Shown here: piece after piece, positions 1-12,300 of the stretch
Layout of the letters: each line of letters begins with the position of its first letter
Position numbering within the stretch: position 1 is the stretch's first letter
From: Mesostigma viride
Taxonomy: Eukaryota; Streptophyta; Mesostigmatophyceae; Mesostigmatales; Mesostigmataceae
Assembly (NCBI GenBank): GCA_009746045.1
Contig: RPFO01000256.1
Location: forward strand, 293,501-357,500
Reading direction: 5' to 3'
Length of the DNA: 64,000 nt
The notes under the pieces: model-generated
What the model was told of the DNA's origin: nothing
The model's input: the letters and a program-made list of their open reading frames with translations, nothing else
Databases searched by the model: none
Position numbers and translations under genes: made by a program

Positions 1-353
1 TTACTATGTTGGCCCATGCACCTGCCTTGGTGAAAATTGAAAACACGTTGACCTCCTAACTGTAGGCTACCCTATGTAACCTAGCAGCCAGCAAAGAGTA
101 GACTACCGGGCCAACCCAGTTGCCTAGGTGATCTTTGACGTGACAATCAGCCCTAGGTAATGAACCGCTTACCTTTGCGTTGTAATAAACCCTCACATCA
201 TGAGTGGCTTACCTCAGCGGCATTGCATGTGAGAAAGGACTTCCCGCCCCCATGCTAACCTTGGCGGCGTTCGACTTGACACAGTACTCCCTAACCCAAC
301 GCTTCCCTTGGCAGTGTAGCACGCGACATAAGACTCCCCACCCCCAAGCTTAC

Positions 354-3300
354 CTTGGTGACGTTGGACTTGACAAAGTACTCCCCGCTGGGCGTTTTTG
401 TCATCTGGTCCGCGGACAGGAATTGCACCTCATTGCTGGGGACCTGGGGGACGCAGCAGAAGGGGGGGTAGTTGCAACATTATTATATACTAGTACTGCG
501 ATATTCGTAGGCAACCGCACCTTGTTATGGGGGACCAGGGGGACGCAACAGAAGGGAAGGAGAGTGACGGCTAGCCGCAGCGTTATAGTAGATACTCGAA
601 TGCAAGTGTACCTCGTTGCCGGGGACCTGGGGGGCAGGGCAGCAGAGGCAGAGGGTGCAGGCTACCAGCACTGCCATAAATTCATGCACCTGCATCTTGT
701 TGGTGGAGACCGGGGGCAGAAGACTTGGTTTACTTTTTATGTGGGTATTCAAGAAGCTATTGCTTATCGACATGCCAGAAGCGGTCGAGGGTTGGCAACT
801 ATTAGCTGTGCCATTAAAGAAATGGGAGGTATCCGTTGGCCGTTGCCACAAATGGTCATCATGGATAGGTCTTTCATTTTACTAAACATGGAGTTGTTGT
901 GGCCAGCAGCCAGTAGAGAGCCAAGGAAAGGGAAAAGGAAGGAAACGGAAAAGAAAGGAAAGGGAAAAGGAAGGAAACGGAAAAGAAAGGAAAGGGAAAA
1001 GGAAGGAAACGGGTAAGAAAGGAAAGGAAAAAGGAAGGAAAGGGAAAGGAAAGGAAAGGGAAAAGAAAGGCAAGGGAAAGGAAAGGAAAGGAAAAAGAAA
1101 GGAAATGGGTAAGAAAGGAAAGGAAGGAAAAGGGAGAATAACATGAACCACGGCACCACGAGGTAACCCCACTTGTCCCCAGGGGGGTGTCTCCGATTGT
1201 CCCAAGGGACAAGCTAAAGAAGAACGGTCAGGTGAGCAGGGAGCTCGTGAGCACAGGTAGTGCGCCTACCACCCAGCAGCGACGAGCATAAGCTGTTCAG
1301 TAGCACAGGTTGCAACACTCCCTCCCAAACACCCCCACTCCCCCCGCTCACAACATCATCGGAAGCACCAAGTCCAGTTGGTTCCCCACACACTCAGCAG
1401 CGTGCACCAGCAGCGGATGCGCGGTTACCAGCCGCCAGCATCAACCCTCAGGTAAGACACAGCCAGTACTATAGTAACTTCAATATCCACTCCCCAGCGT
1501 GCAGAAGCATGGGTAGCACGCCTATCAACCGCCGGCATCACCTGCAGCATCACCCCATAAACTCATCCGCTCACCTGCGTGCACTAGCAGAGGGCATGGT
1601 CCGGCCCCACCCGTCAAGCACACACCTAGTTGATTCCCACCCACTCCCCAGCGTGCCGTAGCAGAGGTGTGCGGTTACCAGACGCCAGCATCATCCCTTG
1701 ACTACTATACTTAGTAATGGCACTGCCCACCCACCAGCGTGCAGTCGCACTGCCCACCCACCAGCGTGCAGTAGCACAGGTTGTGCGCCATCATGATGGA
1801 GGGATACAGCGACGCAAAGTCCAGCGTCGCGATCGGGTCCTCGTAGAAGCGCGCTTTCGGTTCCAGCACCTGTCACCGCGGGATGAGAGGACAAGGAACC
1901 AAGCGGGCAAGTAGGGATGACAGGGCGTCAGCGAGAAGGATGTTGGGTCCCAGCACCTGCCACAAACGTTGCGGACCGGCGGGCAACAAGCATGTCACTG
2001 CGCAGGCAATCGCTTTCACTTCCAGCACCTGTCACCGCATGATGAGAGAGCGCAAGGAACCAAGCGGCAAGAATATGAGCAGGGAAGTGCCTACATGGTC
2101 CGCGACAAGGAGGCACTTTTGGTTCCAGCAACTGGCACAAACATTACGTGCATGTGAGCACCAAGCACGCCACCGAGCAAGCAATGAACCACCCAAAATT
2201 GTCAGCCAAGCTCCCAGAGTGCCACCGAGCAAGCAACCAACTACCCATATTTGTCAGCCAAAGGCAGCCAGGAAGCACCAAACTTGTAACTGAGCACGCA
2301 CGCACCAAAGGTGCGGTTATTGGAGACGTGCAGGTCACCCAACACAGGACAGTATGATGTTTCATTATTTGAATGGTAAGGCAATAGGAAGTACGCACCA
2401 TACAAACATGCATGATGCCAATCCTGTTTTCATTCAACAAATTACATTAAGTTTGATGGCCATCCATGCATGTGTACCCCAGCATGCCGCACGAGTGCCC
2501 ACGATGGCTTTTTCCTACGGGGGGGGCGGGGGGGGGGGGCGAGTAGTCTTTAGAACCATGCATGCCCATGGCTGCAGCGGGAGCTAGTACTCACACTGGC
2601 CCCTCTGACCCTCTAGGTACACAAAAGGGTTGCATTGTGGGCGCCAGTAGTACTCAGCATGGCCGTCTCGTGCGGAAGAGTGCCGCAAGCAAAAGTACTG
2701 ACCGTGGCCAGTATAAGCCTCTATCTCCGCAAAAGTGCTGTATGCGCTACATCTCACCATGTTCTCTATAAGCAACACAGCTGTCTGTGTCTGCGGCCGC
2801 ACTGCGGGAGCCAGCACTCACCGTGGCCTCTATAAGCAAGAAAACCATCTGTGTGTGCAACCGCGTCACGGGAGCCAGCACTCACCGTGGCGCCCTCGTA
2901 CGTCTCCTGCCCCCCCTCCCCCTTCATGTTGGGGACGAGAAGGTTGCGCTGCTTGGCCTTGCGCAATATCTGGGACATGACCTGGGTAGGATGGCCACCG
3001 CGCGTCGATGTGGGCACAGCACGGCCGCGCATGGGTGCACAACGGGGTCGCAAATGTGGGTACATTAGGGGCCCAAATGTGGGCACAACAGGACGCAAAT
3101 GTGGGTACGATAGGGCCGCAAATGTGGGCACAACAGGACGACAAAATGCTTGATCTTGCACAGAAGAAGGGACATTACCTGGGGCCAGCGCTGTTTGTGA
3201 ATTTGGACACCAAAAGGGCTACCTTTGTGGACCCAGAAATGCCATGGGTGTCTACACACACAAGGGCAGCCTTTGTGGACACAGAAACGCAGTGGGTTAA

Positions 3301-6300
3301 GGCACGAAAATGGGCAGCGCTTGTGGACGCGCAAAGATGCCACAACAGGGAAACCCCACCGGGTGATTACGACGAGGGGGTCCACTGGGTGTTTACTAAA
3401 AGGGGGCCCACCGGGTCTTAACTAAAAGGGGGCCCACCGGGTGTTAACTAAAAGGGGGTCCACCGGGTCTTACATAAAAGGTTTCACCGGGTGTTAACTA
3501 AAAGGGGGCCCACCGGGTCTTAACTAAAAGGTTTCACCGGGTGTTAACTAAAAGGGGGCCCACCGGGTCTTAACTAAAAGGTTTCACCGGATGTTAACTA
3601 CAAGGGGGCCCACCGGGTCTTAACTAAAAGGCTTCACCGGGTGTTAACTACAAGGTTCACAAGGTGATTACTAGAAGGGGGGTAACCGGGTGATTACTGA
3701 ATGGAGATTAACCGGGTCTTTACCACTCGACACGCACCGGCGAGCCTTTTATTATTATTATTACTACTATTTGGTTGTGGTTGCCAAAGGGGCCGTCAAC
3801 GATTGGCACGGAGGCAAGGCGGCACACCTTGGTGCTCTGGCTGGGTGCCAGCAGAAACAAGCGCGGTGGATTGGAACAGGAAGATGCCAGTAGGTGTGGG
3901 ACACGTAAAGGGCAGTCGATGTGGACACATAAAGCATTGGATGCAAAACGGCAGTCAATGTGGACACATCAAGCATTGCTTGTAACGAGAAACCCCACGC
4001 CCCATACACCAGTAGATCGCGCCTTGGTGCTCTAGCCGCTCGCCAGCAGAAAGGGAGCTAGCCGACGTGGACACGCAGGGCAGAAGACACAAGGGCCGAA
4101 AAGGGCAGAAGAGGGCTGAAAAGAGCCAAACAGGGCCGAAAAAGGCCGAACAGGGCCGAAAAGGGCCGACAAGGGCCGGAAAGGGTAGAAGGGCAGAAAA
4201 GGGCACGACACAAAAGAGGCAGAAGATTTGGACTTGGAAATGGCAGCAGGCATGGACAGGAAGCCACGCCCGAAACAGCAAGACACGGTACCTTGATGCT
4301 CTGGCCGCGTGCCAGCAGGAAGGATAAGGGCACGCCCGTCACGCGCGCCATCTCGATGTAGTTGTACATGAACATGAGCTTGTCCAGTAGCCGCTGGGGG
4401 AGGTAGGCGTCCTGAAGCAGTTCGTGGGGGGGAGGGTGTTCCATGGTTGGTCCATGGTGGGTCGGTTGTTCACAGAACCGTGATCTATATATATAGTGAT
4501 CTATATATAGTGATCTATATATAGTGATCTACCACGTGGCTGTAGATTCCCATAGTCTTGTAGATCAACATGAGCTTGACCAACAGCCAGTGAGGGAGGG
4601 AGGTGCCATGCATATAGGGAGTATCTGGGGGGGAGAACATGGGTCGGGCCGATCATCCCGAGTACAGTGTTGTAGAACAGACTGGTTGTCCAGCAGGCAA
4701 TGGGGAAGGCAGCAGGCAATGCGGAAGGCACATGTCCTGCAAACAGCATGCCCGGTAGGCATGCACACCGCACAAGCAGTACTTGGGCAACTTGCAAGCC
4801 ACATCACCAAGCCTGGCTTGCTTCTGCGCATGGCATGCAAATACTTCTTTACTTGCTTAGCAAGCCTGGCCATGATGCATACCTTTCAGCAGGACACAAC
4901 TAGGTGCAGTACCCACATCAAGTGACGGCTACGTTCCAGACTTGAGCACTTCGAATTAGGCTTTCTTTCTGGAAGTCTTTGTGCAATAAATTCTCACACG
5001 GCTACCTTGCAAACCACATCCATTCTGTCAATGCACAGATTTTTTATACATCCACAGGCCTCTTGTTGCGATGTGTACATCCAAACAGGACATCGCTACG
5101 TGCACTACCCAGCTGAGGTGGCAAACCCACGTGCCGTGTGAAAGCACCCACCTTGAGGCAGTTGTCGCCTACTTTGAAAATCACACTTTGAGGTGAATGA
5201 TATGCACGTCTGGTTTTGAGAACACCTTGGAATGGCGATTTGCGGCCAGAGTAAGGCCCCCACCTTGAGGCAGTATCCCCGCGAGGTGGACACCATACCT
5301 TGAGGGCATGCAAAAAATGGCGTGCCGGAATACAGTACCCACTGTGACGCAGCTACCACCGTGAAACAGCTACTTCTTCGATAGCACTTTGACGTGCCAG
5401 GTAATACTGCCAACCTTGAGGCAATAGACGGCTACTTTCCAACCATATCCGCGCGCAGGGATATACGATTACTCCGACAGCATGATGCCCACAATGAGGA
5501 AGGAAACGGATCGTTCGAAACCATCTCCATAGCCAGGCTATAGTACCCACCTTCAGGCAGTAGACGGCGAGGCGGTGGCGCGTGGAGTCATTGCCGTTGA
5601 AGAGGTCGCTGATGATCGAGTGGTGCACGTCTTCTTTCTGTGTGATTGGCCACCGATAGGTAGCCAAGGCAAAAAAAAGAAAGAAGTTGCAAAGCAGGCG
5701 GACATGTTAACCCATTTCTGTGGTTAGCCGCCAGAGTATGGAACGGGAAATAAAGCAAGGAAGGTAATTGCTTCCTTAAAAACAAGTTGGGCAGCAAGAT
5801 TGGCCAACAAGGTCCACGAAACGATGCAGGTGTAAAGTAGCGAGTAAAGGGGAGCCATGATCTCAAGCGCTTACTTGAACCAAAGACGTTCAAGACTTCA
5901 TGATAGCCATGTTGTTAAATAAGGCATTGTAACTCTGTATCTTAGCCATTATATTCCAAGCAAAAGCGTTAATGACTGCACGTTAGCCATTATTTTCAAA
6001 GCAAAGGCGTTCAAGGCTGCACGTCCGCCACTAATCGACCATTTGCCCTCAACCAGCCACCTCTACCGAGCATTTCTTCGCGCCCACCTGCTCGCCTAGG
6101 AAGTGCGCGGAAACAGCATTGAGGGAGTAGGACGACAGCTTGTGGTCGCGCTGGATGGCCTGATGAGGGAAACAAGCAGGGAGGGAGGGGGTAGCAGATA
6201 ACCAGGTAAGAAATTAATAAAGCACACATTTCAAGGGTCTTGTTTAGACGACAGCCTGTGGTCGCGCTGGGTGGCCTAGTGTGTGGGAGAGAGGGAAGAG

Positions 6301-9300
6301 GAAGCAAATAGACATGAAAGTGTTTTACGAATGAATAGAAAAAGGCTCTTGTTAGCACAAAGGCTTGTTGGCGTGGCGCGCGAGGCACACACACCAAGAG
6401 ATAGAGGGGAGGGGGGGGAGGTTGAGAAAGGTATGCCAGTAAGAAAAACACAGGAATTGTATTATGGGGGTACGTGCGACCACACTGTGAGGCTTAAGAC
6501 AAACAAGAAGGCGATGTCAGAAAAAATGGCAAAGCATGGAGAGACCGCAAGATGTTTTATTCATGCTTCAAGATGGCCACAGTTAAACATTAGTCCTATG
6601 ATAATCGTTATTAGACTTACAACTAGTGCTATAATAATCATACTACTAGTACATTTAAACGTGAGTGCTATGATAACTCAAATTTCGCAGCCCAGCACCA
6701 GAAAATTATATCATGGGCGAGTCAACTCGGCACATGTCACCCCCCAAACGCATGACAGCGGTATCGCCTCCACCGACAGTGGTATCGCCTCCACATTGGT
6801 CACGTGCCATGTTACTTGACCGCCATGCGTCCATGCTTGCTTGACAGCCTGGTGGCATACCTTGCTTGACGGCCTGGTGGCATACCGATCAAGATGCTCG
6901 TGCCCAGGCCACCACAAGGTGGAGGATGGCCGACATCGTGTCGATGTATCATACACGAGCCACGTGCCGACGTGCCGCCACCGGGCGACAGCCACGGTGG
7001 CGTATCACAACGACTTGTACACGGCGCAATCGATCACTATGCAGTTTCTCTCGCCAGCCTTTTCCCTCCGTTGCCCTCATCATTTGCGCCCCTTACCATC
7101 ACTTGAAAATGATTTGCGTACGTACAACCCCCTACTTTTGTAGTTACACAGACCGCGCATGGCGGCCGACATCCATGACAGAGTGCCTGTGTGGATGTCC
7201 CAAGGGTCGCCGGGGACCGTGGGGAGCAAAACGCCATGCCGGTGAGCCACGGCGGTGGGATCACCCACCTGCAGCAGGTCAAACTGCACACGGCCCTCGA
7301 TGGTGATCTCCTTGCTCTCTCGCGTGCCGTACGCCCTGGGAAGGGCACGGGTAAAAAGCACAGAAACATTCGGTTGAGACTCACGAAAAGCACAACATGG
7401 TCACATATCGCAGTAGGATTCTCTCATTAACATGGCGAGCAAAGGGCGTCCCGCCAGGGGAACTGGCGAAAACAATGGCATGCCGTGAAGGTGGTCACCT
7501 TGCCACGCGCGAGTGAATGATTGCATTGATAATATTCGTTGCCCTGGTAAGAAATGGGGGTGCGTAGGTATGGTGGACAAAAGGCCACGGACCGCCAGGG
7601 GAAAAAAAATTGTTTTCTCGCCATAGACGCCCGGGTCTCTCAACCGGCGAGAATGGCACAAAAGTGACGGCACAAGAAAGGGGGGGTGGGGGTGGTGGGT
7701 AGGGAGGGAGGCATGCAGACACACAGATGCGCACGTACATACTTATATGTAGATCAGCCATACATACAACCATAGTACCCTGTAGAGAGACTGAGGGAGA
7801 CAAAAGCAGAAGGGGGCATTGTGTGAGTGTGTGCGAGCATGTACGTGTACGGGTGCCAGTATGTACTTCCCACCTCCACTGCCCATTTTACTCCTGAGCC
7901 CCCAGCCTCCCCTCTCCGCTTCGCCGACTCGCTTGGAGGGGAACATTGTGTCACGCTTCACCATGGCCCATTCCTCCCCTAAGCCCAAAAACACATACCC
8001 ACAAACCCGTGACCCGCAGCGACTCACTTGGAGGAGAACGTGGTGTCGCGCACGCGAACTTTGCTGTGCTTGACGCGGCCCAGCAGCTCGAAGCCTTCCA
8101 CGCCCAGCGCCTTGGCACGCTGGGGGACATCACCATAGTGCATGGGTGGTGGCGAAGAGTAGTGGCGAAGAGGTAAGAATAGGTGCATGAGTACAACGAA
8201 GCAGCTCAATGCCCTCCACGCCCAGATCCTTGGCAAACTGGGCAATACAACGCGTGAGTACCCAGTACGCATGAATGCACCAGTACATGGGGGAGAGGGA
8301 GGAAGAGGGGGAGAGGAAAGAAGAGGGGGAGAGGGGAGAAGAGGCGAAGAGGGAGGAAGAGGGGCAGAGGGGAGAAGAGGGGAAGAGGGAGGAAGAGGGG
8401 GAGAGGGGAAAAGAGGGGGAGAAGGAGGAAGAGGGGGAGAGGGGAAAAGAGGGGGAGAGGGGAGAAGAGGGGAAGAGGGAGGAAGAGGGGGAGAGGGGAA
8501 AAGAGGGGGAGAGGGGAGAAGAGGGGAAGAGGGAGGAAGAGGGGGAGAGGCGAGAAGAGGGGGAGAGGGAGGAAGAGGGGGAAAGGGGAAAAGAGGGGCA
8601 GAAGGAGGAAGAGGGGGAGAGGGGAGAAGAGGGGGAGAGGGATCAAGAGGGGGAGAGCGAGGAAGAGGGGAAAGGGAAGAAGAGGGGGAGAGGGGAGAAG
8701 AGGGTGAGGCGACGGCATAAGAAGGGCACGCTGGAGATGTCCCGCGACGCATATGTGACGGCGGACAGCAAAGAGATGCTCCGCAATGCGTGAGTGGTGG
8801 CGAAGAGTAATCCATAGTTGCATGGGTAAATGGGAGTGAGGGCAAACAAAGGGACAGTGCACCTAGATGAAGAAGGGAGAGGGGGCAAAAGCGAGGGGTG
8901 ATGGAAGGAGAAAGAGGAGGGGCGAAACTAACGACGCAGGATCGGAGAACAAGTGGCAGACTTTGCCTTGTGCAGCAAAGGCAGGGATTGCAGGGAAATA
9001 ATGGCCTTATGAACGTGCTGCAGCTGCTGTGATGAAGAAGCAGAGTGGAGCCTGGACAGGCTTGACCATTGGGCCATAAAGGAGCCTATCGATCGGCATC
9101 CTTGGCCGTGTTTCCGGCAACACAGACATGTATTGCACCCTGGCTATGAGGAAAGGCAGAGGCCTATGAATATGCCGCAACCACATGCAAGGGAACGTAA
9201 GAAGTAGAAAACCCGGCAAAAAGCGTGTTGTGTGAACAGATGTCTGCTAGTCCTGATTATGACATACTCTTTCGAAAGGACTCCTTGGAAAAACTTATTG

Positions 9301-12300
9301 CTGCCATACGTACGTCGATCAGGTATGGCATGTCAAAGTTGACGATGTTGTAGCCAATCAGAATGTCCGGATCCGCCACGTTGATCAGGTCCTGTGGTGT
9401 GGGGGTGGTGCGCAGGGAACCACCCAAGCCAAGGCCGTGCAACCGTGATGCCAGGTAGGTGCAATCGTAACCAGGGGGCGGTCGTCAGCAGCCTCGTACC
9501 CAAACAGCTTCCGTTGAGGATAAAACCCAGATCTATGACAGAGGCTGGATGTACGCGCATGCGAGTGCGATGGACATACACACCCGTATTGCTCAAGTGG
9601 ACCGGCGGGCGCAGCAAGTTGCGCCACCGTTCCAAGATAAACAAGGGGTGGGAGAGGGAGCCAGCGACACCAACAGGACGAATCACCGGCACAGCTAAGG
9701 ACCAGCAGGGGCTCTGCATCCTAGGACGCATACGGCAAAACCTCTCCGACATCGAGGTATTAAGTAGACAGGTATCATGTCGCAGTTGAGCAAGGAATGG
9801 TACACTAAATGCTGTTGACAGTGCGCAGAAAAAGTATACAGGCATACTACTATCCACACAATGTGTAGTCTAGTACTGGGTATACTTATAATATATAGTA
9901 CTGTATATATAAGTTTATAATAGTATATCCTCACTACAGATGTGTAGCCTGGCGTCGCCCCTCACCCGCCACACCTTCAACAGCTGGCGCTCATCGACGT
10001 ATCAAAGCACAAGCAGGAACCATAGAAAGATTTTTAACCTAGCAGCCGTCACAAAACTCAAAGGACACTTAACCACCACGCCTTCAACAGCATCCGTTCG
10101 TAGTTGTAGCAGAGCACATGCAACATTGATAGGAGGAACGACTTGACTAGCACGTGGCAATAAGTTTCTACTACTTACTTAACTGGCATCCGGCTCCAAC
10201 CTAGGAGGGCACGTACCCGCCACGCCTTCAGCAGCTGGCGCTCATCGTCGTAGCAAAGCACATCTGTGCCTACGATGGGGGAGCAGCCGCGCAGGCAGAG
10301 CACGTTGCGGATGATGGGTTTACTCTGCCCCTGCAGCGTGACCAGGTTGGCGATCTGTGGGGGTGGGGCAGAGGGAAAGGGTGGAGGGTAGGGATGGATT
10401 GCGTGGGTCAACGGGCAAGAAACGTCATGAGTTTTATTTCACCCTGCTGCAGCCTACGTACTGGCAGGCATGTCACCAAAGTCAGTCAGATTAATCTCAT
10501 GGAAGGCAGGTTCATAAATTCGATGCTGCGGTGTCTCGTCCGCACCCGGATGACCGAGTCTCGCTCCGTAGCACAAACATTATCGCACTTATACATAGTA
10601 TATGCTGTATTGTGGAAATTTATACTACTATGTAAATGCCGCTGCCTGCTTATATGTACCTGAATGACCGAGTCGTGTTGCGCCTCTGGGAAGTGGCCCT
10701 TGCGGCCTGCGCACTCAATGTCAAAGCTGAGCACACGGAAGGGGGCCAGCCGCGCGAATCGGCCTTCCGGCTTGTGGCTGATGAGGTCCGCGAACCTGCA
10801 AAAAGGGGCCAGTGTGCCAGAAGAATGGTACAGTTGTGCATGGTGATTGATGTAACGGTAATTCATCAGTAGTGAATGATTAGTGCATCGAGAGTCAATA
10901 CAATCATCTTGTACCACTTCGGACGGCAGCACCCTTAACACAGTGGTGGACCGCCGGCAACACGGTGGGGGTGGGGGTGGATGCGTGCGCACTGGCAACA
11001 CGGGGGCGGATGGGAGCAACTATAATACGACCGAGGCCGAGCCACAATTCTGGTGTGGATTGCTTAAACTTGAGCTGATGCAGACTAAACACAGGGCCCC
11101 ATAGGACGTGCTATATTAGAGCCTATGGATGCTCTATTAGGGACAATAGGATCGGCAAAATAAGAGACCATGGGATGCCACAGGAATAACAATTGAGCTG
11201 GATTGCAGGTGATCCTCATGTCATATTCATTAGAACCCTTCAGGCGGGGGGCCTTTCTGCAAGAGCGCACAAAGGCATGGCCATACCAATCAGCCTTCCT
11301 TCCTCGCCTTCTATTCTTTTTCCCACAACGGGGAGGGCGCACTACGGGGGCTCTCTATTCTTGATCCCACAACGGGGGCTGGACAAGAACGCTTATGCCA
11401 TCCCAACACGCTCCACACACTTATTACTTAATCAACGAATTAATCAATCAAGTAAACATGTTCCCCGCAAGGATAAGGCAGGCAAAACACAGCCGCCACC
11501 TACTGGAGGTCGATCTCCAGGCAGCAGTCGGTGAGCTTGTCGCTGGCCGCCCTCACGCGGTAGCTGCCTGCGCACGCCTCGAGCCACATCCCCCCCCCGA
11601 TGTCGCGGTCGACCATGAAGCGCAGCGTGAAGAGCACGTTGCTCTCGTACGTAGTGAAGGACTGCGTCCCGATGTCGAGTCCTGGGATGGCGAAGCCCCG
11701 CTCGAGGATGCCTGGGGCAGGGGGTGCATGGGGAGGGTGAGGGGGGGGGTAAAGCGTGTGGGTGCATGAGCGTGAGGGGTGGGGGGTTAAAGCGTATGGG
11801 TGCATCGGGCAGGGTGTTGGGGGGGGGCCGGAAAGGGGAGGGGGAGAAAGGGGGGCGGGGGGGGAAATGAGAAAATGAATGGAAACGATTTCAAGATGTG
11901 CCCACTGGTTTCCACCTTCCTGGGGAGCATGAAGAAAAGAGGGAGTAGGTGGAGAGGGAAGGCAAATATGAGGAGTCTTTCTGTGAAACTAACAGCAAGG
12001 AAACACATACATGAACTAAACAGGATAAGTTGCTCCCCACGAGCATGCTGTACCCGTGTCAGCTAGTACCCTAATAGCCCCAGACCCCACATGACGCTCA
12101 CTCATCAAGCGCTCCGCTCGTGCAGTGGGCAACCCGTTGGACACGTCGAATCGCCAAGTCATGTCCCACCATCACTAGCAGCCCCATAGCCCTCCACCAG
12201 TCGCCACCCCACGCCCTGTATTACTCCTCTGTCTACAACCCTCACCTCGCGCGGAGGGAATCGTCATGAGCTCACCCGTGGCCCCCACCAACCCCCAACT

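Noticed and set aside
8024-8862. Glu/Gly-rich and Pro/Leu/Ser-rich frames of 170-270 residues
   Set aside because: Artefacts of the GA array in POLD1 intron 8. The only real coding part is POLD1 exon 9 at 8028-8119.
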